Below, one piece after another: positions 54,001-63,098 of a DNA stretch of 64,000 nucleotides. How positions within the stretch are numbered: the stretch's first letter is position 1; every line of letters starts with the position of its first letter. This DNA is from Thecaphora thlaspeos (Eukaryota; Basidiomycota; Ustilaginomycetes; Urocystidales; Glomosporiaceae). Made by a program: the position numbers and the translations under genes. Location: positions 1 to 64,000 of the forward strand of contig UWYS01000013.1 in the NCBI GenBank assembly GCA_900291925.1, in the 5' to 3' direction. The notes under the pieces are model-generated. The model was not told where the DNA came from. It saw nothing but the letters and a program-made list of their open reading frames with translations, and ran no database searches.

Positions 54001-54646
54001 CGTAAGCGCGGATCAGGGCGGCGTAGCCCTTCATGCTGTCCGCGCCGACGGTGCGAGCACACGTCTCGAACCAGCCCATCTGCGCCTGGGCCTCCTTGAG
54101 GGCGCACTGGTGGCCCTCCTGGAGCACCTTGTGGACGAGGATGAGCGCCTTGAACGTCTGCACCTCATCACTCAGGATCGGCTGGACGCGCAGGCCGGTC
54201 CAGATGGGCTGCGACGTGTGGTAGTCCCATGTGTAGACGATGCACTCTGATGCAGGAAAGGAGTGGGCCAGAAGAGCGTCGCGGGGCAGGAAATTGGGCA
54301 ACGAAAAGGTCAGCGATACCACAGCACCACTCGCCGTCCGTCGTGGTCTTCTAGCCACCGCCGCACGTGGCACTCACTCCGGACATGCTTCTGCTTGGGC
54401 GCTGTCTCGTCTGGGTTTGTGGCCTTCTTGATGTTGAGCGAGAGCTCGTTTTCGGCCTTGTCGCGGTCCACTGGCCTGGTGGGGAGGTGATCTTCGAAGC
54501 GTGGCCTGGCGAGGGCGGGGCGAAGGAGACGAGGAGTGATAGGGGAGCAAGAGAAGGGATGTGTGCATCAGCAACGCAGTGGAACCAGCTCGAGAGGCGG
54601 GCTCGGACACGGAATGGCTGCGGGGCGGGGACGGAGGTACGCACAT
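51085..54646 (-). CDS. SLA2: Endocytic adaptor Sla2/End4 (HIP1R homologue)
   Basis: Sla2 links clathrin-coated pits to actin: the ANTH domain binds PIP2, the THATCH domain binds F-actin. Model: complement(join(51085..51192,51323..54246,54378..54475,54645..54646)), 1043 aa. The ANTH domain spans about 1-275 (KHVR|KCIVYTWDYHTSQPIW, LILVHKVLQEGH, YVNFILAKLRFHRHHKEFNG). A Pro-rich linker and a long Gln/Glu-rich coiled coil (about 300-600) follow. The THATCH/I/LWEQ region (about 700-1005) has LIVASNEVSAATAQVVAASRVKA. The last exon, EMEQQVEVLKLEKELTQARRVLG...GYHATEED, is the latch region. No ATG lies in frame at the N-terminal exon. The only nearby solution found splits the start codon, AT at 54646-54645 then G at 54475, across a 169-bp GTGCGT intron. 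The core is certain; this start is inference. Confidence 0.9.
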
Positions 54647-55331
54647 CGTGTCGCGAGAGTCACGCCGGCAGAGAGGGTGGGTAGGTGGGGGGACGACGGC
54701 TGCCGTGTCGTCGTGGAGCTTTGTCTTGGTCTTCTCTTCTGCAGATGCGCTGTAGGAAGGTCCGGGGGCGTGTGTGGTGCGGATATGGGCAGGGTGGTAT
54801 GGAAGGACGGGAAGGCGGGGTGGGGGATGTGGTGGTGAGGAAAGCAGAGAGGTAGACCCTGGCTGGATGCTGAAGGCGAGGCTGGAGGCGGCCCGCAAGG
54901 TGGAGCAAGGCCGGCGGGGCCGGGCGCTGCGGGCTGCTGAGATCTTCGGCGCCTCACCTGCCGCCCGCTCCAGCTCGCAGCCTCATCGTGGCTGAGCAGT
55001 GTGCAGGGGCAGCCCTCAGCTTGTTCGCCGCCCGCTTGGGCCACGCCAGAAATTGCCGATTTCCAGTAACTGGAAATCGGCCTGCTTCAACACGTAGGCA
55101 GGTCGCCATCACCACGCAAGGCCGTTTTCGACCTTCGCCCCCACCTGGCGATCCCTTCGCCACCATCTCCTGCATCCCCCGCCCTTCCAGCGGGCAGAGG
55201 CAGAGAGAGAGAGGGGCGACAGTCTCCACACGTCGCACTTGAGAGACTACACAGCGTGAGGTCTCATCACCGTCGAGACGCTTCGTATCAAATAGCGATA
55301 TCAGATGGATGCGCGGGCGCGTCGGCCGACG
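54647..55331. promoter_or_regulatory. SLA2 upstream region, with 27-bp palindrome
   Basis: 685 bp between the SLA2 start and the last exon of the RING-CH gene. The main feature is the palindrome at 55055-55081. The short frames here are chance. Confidence 0.5.
55055..55081. promoter_or_regulatory. Perfect 13-bp inverted repeat with 1-base spacer
   Basis: GCCGATTTCCAGT (55055-55067) and ACTGGAAATCGGC (55069-55081) are exact reverse complements around a single A. It lies about 410 bp upstream of the SLA2 start and 250 bp beyond the RING-CH stop. It could be a dimeric transcription-factor site or a transcribed hairpin. Confidence 0.55.
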
Positions 55332-58300
55332 TTACAGGTCGTTACGGTCCAACACCTCCTGCTGCGCCAGATCAAAGTGGATCCACTCTTCCAGCATTGC
55401 AAAGCAGATGGCAAACGGTCTGTTCCGTCGGTGTGTCCAGTCTTCGGATAGTCGAGCACCTTGGTTAGTAAGCGCACGTCTGTTGTACGTCTCTCGGCAG
55501 TATAAGTGAAAGGGAGCGCGGAACGAGACTCACGCCAAGGGTAGGTAGGTGAGGATCAGCTTGACGGTCCACATACTGGCATGGAAGCAGCCGTAGATGC
55601 TCGCGCAGCACCCCAGCATCGCGCTCAACAGCGTTGAGAGGCCGTCGCCTGCGTCTCTTGTCGCTCCGACTGCTCCTGCCGCTCCGGCTCCGCCGAAGCC
55701 CTCTGCCTGATCGAGCGCATGTGCCTCATCCGGTGGCGCTGAACCATCCCGACCATCTGCAGTGGGAGAGGCGGCACGAGCTGCACCGCCGTCGTGTCGT
55801 CCTGCTCCACGCGCCACCGCCGACGACGACGAGAGCGACGAAAACGGCCAGTAGTCCCGTAGCGCCTCGATCGACCACCTGACCGCCCCTTGGAGCATCG
55901 CCGGGACCGCCCTCAGCTTGGGCCCACAGTTGCGCATCAGGTTGAACAGGTCCAGCGTCGACCGAACTACCTGCTGGAAGAACTGAACCAGAACCGCCTC
56001 CCACGCGAAGCCCAGCGCCGCCACCAGCGCCATCGTGACGGTCACCAGGCATCCAACCATGACGACCGTTTGCCACCTGCTCTCGAGCGGTATGTTGGCC
56101 AGTCGCACCGGCCTCACCCTCCCCGGAAGCAGCCTGGCATTCTCTCGCTCGAGGAAGACGTCGTACCGCGTCATTTTGGCCTGCTCGCTTCCGCGGCCGC
56201 CCAGCATTACCGAGAGCATGCGTCGGTAGCCCTCGGCGGCGCTCTTGTCGTGCTGCACCCAGTCAGCACGCTTCCACCACATGGTGTGCGTCTGCCGGAA
56301 GCGATGAGCGCGGTCGCTGAAGTTGCCCAGCACGATGAACGCGAAGTCGACCAGGCTCGTCGCGATTGGCCCAAAGATGGGGCCCAATTGCGACAGCTCC
56401 ACCCGCTCGGCAGACGAGAAGGAGCGCGGCCCGAGGTACGTCGACAGAGGCAGGCCGCCCCACCAGTTGAGCCAGTAGAGGCCAAACACCGTCGTCGAGG
56501 CAAACGACAACGCCTCGCGGACGCGCCAAGCGATGCGGCGTGACAGGCTCCGGGGTGGACCCAACAGTACCGCATTGGGCGGCAGCGGCGGGGCGGCTTG
56601 GAAATGCTCGTCGATGAAGGCGATCACGGCGGCGACGGCGACCTTGGAGAGCGTCCAGAGGACCTCGCGCCGCGACTCGCAGATTAGGATCGAGAGCAGC
56701 ACGGCGCACCGCGTCAGGGCTATCCCCAGGTACGACGGCACCCGCGCCAGCCCGCGCATACGCTCACACGCCGTCAGGTAGATGGCGTAGGGCACGTAAC
56801 GCAGCGGGCCGAACCAGTCCGGTACCATGCGAACAAGGAGATGCTGCGTCGGATTGTCGCCGAACGTTCTGTTGCTCATGAAGTTGTACGAGATCGCCAG
56901 CTCCGGTCCCTTGCGCTGGGCAGGCTTCGAGGGAACGTCATCGGACTCCTCCTCGTCCGCCTCCCCCTGCGTGCGCCGATGAGGCTTGTCGTCGGCGACG
57001 GTCCCGTCTTCCGTCCGTCGGATGTCGTCGCTGTCGTCGTCTCTGCCGTCGGACGGCGTGTCGTCGCCAACATGGCCCGACCACAGCTGTGTTAGCCGCT
57101 CAGCCAGGGCATGTGCGAACTTCGCCGGATCGATCGCCGAGGGAGCCGTGACATTACCGGCACCCCTGCCGTTCTCGTTTGTCTTCTTGCGGCCGCCGGC
57201 GTCAGTGGGCGACTTGCGTCGACGACGGATGCGCTTGTTGAGGTGCTGCCCGCCCTCGTCGCGGACGTCGAGCAGATCCTCCTCGACAAATCCGTCCAGG
57301 TCGCCTCCCTCGCCATCCTCCTCCTCCCCGCCCTCTTGTGCGCCTGCCCATTCTTCTGGCGCGTACTTGGCGGGATCTTGGGCGTCTTCGCTGTCCTCTC
57401 GGATGGCAGCGTCGTACTCGCTCTGCGCGCGCTTGTAGGCGGCCCACTGGTCTCCATGCTCGTTCTTGATCTTCTGGATGACGTCAAGCGACGCGCGGAT
57501 CATGAGCTCCTTGCGGGAGCCGTAGATGCCCTGCACTTGGTCAAAGGTCGAGTCAAAGTGAACGGTGGCCTTGTAGGCGTCTTGCGACAGCGTTATCTCC
57601 CAGGGCGGCTTGGGCGGCTGCAGCAGTTCGAGCGCCGCGCTGCGGACCGCGACGAACCGCGTTTCCCCCAGCGTAGCGACAGAATAGAGCGATGCGGTGC
57701 CCACCAAGCCGGACAAGATGACGCCCAGTGTCACGGCGACGAAGGAGACGATGATCTTGAGTGGCTGGCTGGCCTGCAGGAAGGCGGCGACGGGCGTCCA
57801 CTGCGAGGTAGGGAAGAGGTAGCGGCTGGAGCACTGGCCGCAGACTCTGGCGGCGTCGCTCGCTCTGGACTTGTGGCGCCACTGCGAAAGACAGCGGCTG
57901 TGGACGTATCGCATGCTGCCATTGCACCGGCAGGGCGAGATGATTTCGCCCATGGATGTGCCGTCGTCGTCGAGCTCATGCTCGTCGGCAAAGCAAAGAC
58001 GACAAACACGCTCGTTGCCGTCCGCATCGCGTGCGGGCGCGGGTGTCGGAGAGCAGTGGCGTCGGCGTTCGTCTACCTGCGCGCTGACGGCTGCTTCGGC
58101 GACGGCGGCGGCTGTTGCTTGACGCGCCGCGACTGAGGAGGATGCGCGGCGGTCGACATCATCTTGGACAAGGTTGATGTCGTGGGCCTGCTCGACGAGC
58201 GGAGGAAGCGGAGGTTGGCTGGACCAGTGGTCGATGCCAATGTCGCGAGGTACGTTTCGGGTGGACTGACACACGCGTGGACCAGCGGTGAGGAGGAGCT

Positions 58301-58403
58301 GCTCGACTTGTGCCTCGTCGCTCCTATCGTCGAGGTGGGCCTGGTGAGCGGCGAGAGGTTGTGGAGGCGGGACGATGCGATGCTGTGAGTTGGTGGGGTG
58401 CAT
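55332..58403 (-). CDS. RING-CH (MARCH-type) multipass membrane E3 ubiquitin ligase
   Basis: Model: complement(join(55332..55419,55534..58403)), 985 aa. A C4HC3 RING-CH finger spans about 134-191: Cys134, Cys137, Cys158, Cys160, His168, Cys171, Cys188, Cys191, with IISPCRCNGSMRYVHSRCLSQW typical of the class. Several hydrophobic segments follow (near 213-235 IIVSFVAVTLGVILSGLVGTAS, and around 545-800), with acidic linkers between. The large exon seems to end LTYLPLA then TGA, but the TGA lies inside a GTGAGT donor. Removing a 114-bp intron with a TACTAAC-like branch site adds 28 residues (PFAICFAMLEEWIHFDLAQQ...). The layout recalls Doa10/MARCH6, the ER-associated degradation ligase, but the RING is less N-terminal and the family-specific TD domain was not recognised, so orthology is left open. 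Confidence 0.8.
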
Positions 58404-58926
58404 AGCGAGTCGTGCTGAGGTGTTGGAAGGGTGTGGGAGCGATGGGACGGAAGAGTAGTGCTAGATGTATGGTGGGAGCATAGTGGGTGCTTGGCGGGGA
58501 AGATGCGTGGTGGTCGAGAGCGGGGTGACTAGAGGGGAGGAGTCGAGCTATAGTGTGGGAGGTGGGCAGGCGGTGGGAAAGACGGAGGCGCGCCTCGCTC
58601 CGCCGGACGGGCCGAGGGCAACGATAGGGCACGGCGCACCACGCAGCCACGCAGCCACGCAGCCACGCAACCACGCAACCACGCAACCACGGATGCGAGG
58701 ATGCCGCGGACAAGAAAGAAAAAAGTGGAGCAGCGCTGCCACTTTGACTTTTTTCTTTTCTTTTCTTTTCTGTTTTCCCCCTGGCCGCCTGCCTCACGTC
58801 AGTAGGCGGCCGCACCCCTCTTGCTCCTCGTCTGTCCCTTGGTCTTGTCCTCTCCCACCTACCCTCACTCAACCCTTCACCCCCCCACCTCCCGCTCTTG
58901 TCCGACGACGACGACGGTGCACAAAC
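58404..58926. promoter_or_regulatory. Divergent promoter, RING-CH gene and RSM22
   Basis: 523 bp between start codons. It contains six tandem copies of CCACGCAR (58639-58686) and a TTTTC pentamer run (about 58748-58771). The RSM22 frame is open upstream through this region, but the repeat-coded residues argue against translation. Confidence 0.5.
58639..58686. repeat. 8-bp tandem repeat CCACGCAR, six copies
   Basis: Three copies of CCACGCAG followed by three of CCACGCAA, with no interruption, in a divergent promoter. Confidence 0.9.
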
Positions 58927-61900
58927 ATGCCGGCACCCTTGCCAACCAGGCCGCCCATCTCCTTCCCTGTCGCCGCACGCTCCTCGTCCACCCGCGCCAC
59001 CGCTCTCGCCACCGCCGTCCAGGCCAGCCACCTCGTCTCCATCCGCAGCGCCTCGACGCCCTACATCCCGCCCTCGCCCAACACTCACGTCGCCTCCGCC
59101 ACCGCACTCTCCTTCATCACCCACCAGCATGCCACCGCCAACCCACATCTCACCTCTTCCCAAGCCAGGCGCTCCCGTGCCGCCCTCCACGGCTCCAATC
59201 GCACCGCCGATCCCGCCGCCAACATGATACACCTTCCGGACTACGTCGTATGCGGCGTCGACCACGCCATCGCCCAGGCTGACAAGCATATGCTGCACCA
59301 AGATCATATGCTCACCGCCCAAATCGATGATCCCCAGTCCAGCTCCATCGAGGCTGACAAACTGCCGCCCGCACGCTCCTCCATCCTACACCTCTCCACC
59401 GCATCGCCTGCCAGATACGCCGCCATTGTTGCAGTGCTAGCAGAGCTCAAGCAGCGCCTCGCCAGCCCCGTCGCCGGCCGCGACGACCAACAGTCGCTTC
59501 CTTCCTGGACGCCCCAAACCGTCGTCGACTATGACTGTTCCACCGCAGAGGGCCTCTGGGCCGCCGCAAACGTCTTCAACCCCGCCACCGGCCCACTCGA
59601 TGTCGCCGCGACCGAGGCCGAGGCCGAGGCGCAAGGTCAGGTCCCTAGCGCTGAGGCCCCATCAAATCAAGGCGTCAGAAACTACTACGGCTTTGACAGG
59701 CGGTCGCACCTGCTCAAGATGGGCAAGCGGCTGGTCGAGAGCGTCACACGCACGCCCGACCATGCTGCCGTCGAGGACGAGGCACAAGCGAAGACGCCAA
59801 AGCGCCCAGAGACGATCCAACTGGACCGCCAGGTCTTCGAGGCCGAGGAGTCGGTCGAAGCGGAGGAGGACACCCACGGTGAGGCCACACCGGTCTTCTA
59901 CGACGGACCCAGACCGGCCATCTCGCGCATCTCCAAGACGTTCCTTCACGTCCCCATTCCCACCGCTACCGGCAGCAACGGCTCCCGGACGCTGGCTCTG
60001 TCGGCCTTTGCGCTGAGCCACATGACGCACGACCACAGTCGCTCCGATGCGGTGCAGAGCATGTGGGATAGCGGCGCCGAGGTCCTCGTCCTGATCGACC
60101 ATGCCACGCGACGAGGTTTTGCTAGCATCGCCGCCGCCCGCGCCCAGCTGCTGCAGCTCGGGCAAGACGAGCAGAGGGATGTAGAGCAGCAGGGGCAGGG
60201 CGGCGCCCACGTCGTCGCCCCCTGTCCGCACGACCGACCGTGTCCGCTGCTCCATCCTTTTTCGGTCTCAAGCGCTGCACAGGCGGCTTCCGGCTCGCAG
60301 GCCTCGAGGAAGGAGCTGCAGCAGATCTGCACCTTCTCTTCGCGCCTCGTGACGCCGTCGTTCCTGCGCAAGACGCGCCACTCGAAGAAGAACGAGGAAG
60401 ACGTCGAGTACAGCTACGTGGTCGTGCGGCGCGGTCAACGGCCCGGGCTCGAGGCAGAGGCCAGGCGCAGGGTTGCCCTCCAGCAGCAGCAGCAGCAGTC
60501 GGAAGCTGACCCCTCTTCCGCCTCTGTTGCGGACGCGATGCCGGACCCAGACTACGAGGCGCACCTCGCTAAGCTGGTCGAGCAGGCGGAGCGCTCCAAG
60601 TCTGGCATTCTCGACCTGTTGCGCAGCATCAAGGCCGCCGCGAGGGAGCGCAGGACGCTCGAGGAGATCGGCAGCGAAGCGCAGCTTGAAGGAGCTCCCG
60701 CCTCGCTACGAGACGCCGACGGCGACGCTGCAAGCGCGGACATTGACGATGCCATGGCCGCCGAAGAGGAAATGATGCGGCTGCTTCCTGAAGCCATGCG
60801 AGCCGAGATGGCCAAGGCCGGCATCGAGGAAGGCGACGGCGAAGGGACCGAAGGCGGTGTCAATGTCGAGCAACTATTGAGTCAGTTCACCGAAGCGGCA
60901 AAAGAGGAGCAGATACAGCAGCAACAATCCTCAGCCGACTTCCACCGTCGATCCGCCATCGACGCTACTGCCATGTCGGAGGGAGAAGCGACGACCGACG
61001 CATTGGACACTCTGACGCTGTCCGATGCCCTCTCTCGCTCAGCCGCTGCCTCTGAGACGTCGACGTCCGCCCAAGATCGCGACTGGACAGAGACAGACCT
61101 TTCGATGCGCCTCCAATCTTACACCTGGCCGCGACTCATCCGTCCACCCCTCAAAAAGGGCGGGCACGTGACGATCGATGCGTGCTGTTCGAGCGGCAAC
61201 ATTGAACGATTCACGATTGCAAAGTCGGCCGGAAGACAGGCGTACCAGGACGCGAGAAAGGCACAGTGGGGCGACCTTTTCCCGCATCGCGCGAAACACG
61301 GCAAGTCGATGATCAAAATCTTGGGTCCTGAGGCGGCGGCTATCATCGAGGCGAGATTGGAAGCGGCTAGGAGGGGTGAAGAGGCAGAGGGGGAGGGGGA
61401 GGGGGAGAGGGTGGTCGAGTTGAAGCTAAACGATAAAAAGGTAAAGATGCAGAGGAAGAAGAAGGAAGAGGGGAGGAGGTTAAAGGAGGCAATGATGGGA
61501 CGAGGTGATAAGGAAGCGACCGCGCACAAGCAGCGGGTGCCACAGTCCTTCCCGGACGAAGAAGCCCAAGACGATGACGACGACGACGAAAAGCTACAAG
61601 GTCTCTTTGAGACAGACGAAGAAGCCGAAGCGCGTCTCGAAGCGGAACTGGACGTCTCCACCTACTCTGACCGCTCCGTCCGCGCTTCGATGACCGTCCC
61701 ACCGACATCTTCGCACCTTTCCAACCAGCACCACCGACTGATCGGGGCGGACACGATTGCGCCTACCGCGTCACAGTCTCGCAAGACGTCGCAATCTCAA
61801 TCGGCAAAGTGGGACGAAACGGCGCAGTCTCCCTCATCGTCTTCGTTGAAAGCCGGATCGATCGAGTCGCAGTTGCGAAGAAGGACACAGAGGGAGTGGA

Positions 61901-62076
61901 GGATGCAGCAGCAGCAGGACGGGGAAGGACAAGAGGAGGATGAGAGGAGACAAGGATGGAAGAGTACACTCTCGTCTGAGGATCCCAGGCTGGCCGTCAA
62001 GCAGCAGAGGAGGAAGCGGAATAGAGCAAGTAGGACGAGGAGTAGAGGAGATTTTGATGATGAGATCTTTAGGTAG
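58927..62076 (+). CDS. RSM22: Mitochondrial Rsm22/METTL17-type ribosome assembly protein
   Basis: Rsm22 proteins are methyltransferase-fold factors of the mitochondrial small ribosomal subunit, with conserved cysteines binding an iron-sulfur cluster. The start at 58927 (MPAPLPTRPPISFPVAARSSSTRATALATAV) gives a basic, Ser-rich presequence; the protein is 1049 aa with no intron. Family markers are IHLPDYVV (about 100-107), LVLIDHATRRGF (about 390-401), VVAPCPHDRPCPLL (about 429-442), CTFSSRLVTPSFLRKTRHSKKNEEDVEYSYVVVRRG (about 468-502, in two blocks) and, far downstream, WPRLIRPPLKKGGHVTIDACCSSGNIERF. That last block is separated by about 230 residues of acidic, Gln-rich insert. The tail after about 790 is highly charged. 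At 1049 aa it is much longer than yeast Rsm22 (about 630 aa as I recall). No COX11 domain is fused, unlike in fission yeast. Confidence 0.85.
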   Translation: MPAPLPTRPPISFPVAARSSSTRATALATAVQASHLVSIRSASTPYIPPSPNTHVASATALSFITHQHATANPHLTSSQARRSRAALHGSNRTADPAANMIHLPDYVVCGVDHAIAQADKHMLHQDHMLTAQIDDPQSSSIEADKLPPARSSILHLSTASPARYAAIVAVLAELKQRLASPVAGRDDQQSLPSWTPQTVVDYDCSTAEGLWAAANVFNPATGPLDVAATEAEAEAQGQVPSAEAPSNQGVRNYYGFDRRSHLLKMGKRLVESVTRTPDHAAVEDEAQAKTPKRPETIQLDRQVFEAEESVEAEEDTHGEATPVFYDGPRPAISRISKTFLHVPIPTATGSNGSRTLALSAFALSHMTHDHSRSDAVQSMWDSGAEVLVLIDHATRRGFASIAAARAQLLQLGQDEQRDVEQQGQGGAHVVAPCPHDRPCPLLHPFSVSSAAQAASGSQASRKELQQICTFSSRLVTPSFLRKTRHSKKNEEDVEYSYVVVRRGQRPGLEAEARRRVALQQQQQQSEADPSSASVADAMPDPDYEAHLAKLVEQAERSKSGILDLLRSIKAAARERRTLEEIGSEAQLEGAPASLRDADGDAASADIDDAMAAEEEMMRLLPEAMRAEMAKAGIEEGDGEGTEGGVNVEQLLSQFTEAAKEEQIQQQQSSADFHRRSAIDATAMSEGEATTDALDTLTLSDALSRSAAASETSTSAQDRDWTETDLSMRLQSYTWPRLIRPPLKKGGHVTIDACCSSGNIERFTIAKSAGRQAYQDARKAQWGDLFPHRAKHGKSMIKILGPEAAAIIEARLEAARRGEEAEGEGEGERVVELKLNDKKVKMQRKKKEEGRRLKEAMMGRGDKEATAHKQRVPQSFPDEEAQDDDDDDEKLQGLFETDEEAEARLEAELDVSTYSDRSVRASMTVPPTSSHLSNQHHRLIGADTIAPTASQSRKTSQSQSAKWDETAQSPSSSSLKAGSIESQLRRRTQREWRMQQQQDGEGQEEDERRQGWKSTLSSEDPRLAVKQQRRKRNRASRTRSRGDFDDEIFR

Positions 62077-62208
62077 AGGGAACAAGGGACGGGGACGCGG
62101 GAGCGCTAACTACTGTTTCCCTCCAACAAGTCGTTCGTTGCAATCGTATGCTATCTATTGGGCTGCTATACATCAAGGGTTTCCTTTCTTGCGTTAGACG
62201 GAGCGTCC

Positions 62209-63098
62209 TTAGTGGTGGTAGGGAGGAGCCTGTGGTTCTACAAACTTCCACGCCCTATCTACGACCTGTACGACTTGAGCGTCGAGCGGACCCTTTTCGA
62301 GATCGAAGAGGTTCTGATCGATATGTTTAATGGACGAAGCGCCAATCAGAATGGCATCATCGTGTTTCTTGTCAAGCTGTGAATGATGCGTCATCCACCT
62401 CAACGCGACCTCTGCCATGGTGAGGCCGTGCTTGTCGACGACGGGACGAATCTCTTCGAGCGCGCGGAAGTAGGTGTCGTTCCAGTACCTCTTCCTGTAC
62501 ATGGCACCCTGCGACCTTTGCGGATCGAATCGACTTCCAGCTTCGACGGGGGCGTCCATCTTGAAGCCACCCGTGAATAAGATCGCCACCTAGCGGGTTG
62601 AAGGTGTAGAAGGCCATGTTATGTTTGCGCAGGACGGGAAAGAGGTCCGGCTCGGCGGATCGTGTGATGGCGTTGTATACTCCCTGGTAGACGATCGGTT
62701 TGATCCAACCGTGTCGATCGCAGAGGGAGAGGATCTCTTCCACCTCGTCGGCACGGTAATTCGACAGACCCCAACAATTGAACCGTCCCAGCTTGTACTG
62801 TTCGTCGATAGCCTGGAATACGTCGCGAAGGGAAGTTTTTCGTAGCGATCTTGAAGCCCCCAGAGGAAGAAGAGGAGGAGGAAGGGTCGGTGACGCCGAG
62901 ACGAGCGAGGTAGGCTTCGCTCGTGCCCTGGCCGTACATGCGTGCCGTGTCGAGCTCAGTGTGACCGTGAGAGGAGAAGATGTCAATGATCTCTTGACAC
63001 TCGGAGAGAGAATGGACGTGTGCCTGTTCAACGCCTGACTCGCCGAACGTCATACAGCCAAAGACGATCTTGACGTCGGACGTGGGTGTGCGCGACAT
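62209..63098 (-). pseudogene. Broken aldo-keto reductase (AKR7/aflatoxin-aldehyde-reductase type)
   Basis: Three pieces on one strand in two frames make one AKR. The first starts at 63098 with IVFGCMTFGESG and ELDTARMYGQG (the catalytic Asp and Tyr), then FKIATK (the catalytic Lys). At about 62840 the frame shifts straight into TSLRDVFQAIDEQYKLGRFN. The roughly 40 residues expected between, including the LHAPD-like strand with the catalytic His, are missing, and there is no room for an intron. The middle piece runs through GLSNYRADEVEEI, VYQGVYNAITRS and FYTFNPLGG. A second shift near 62590 leads to FTGGFKMDAPVEAGSRFD...YRKRYWND and a normal-looking end (stop at 62209). A deletion of this size is not a sequencing slip, so the locus is probably a pseudogene. 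A TATATATA box survives about 105 bp upstream. Confidence 0.75.
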
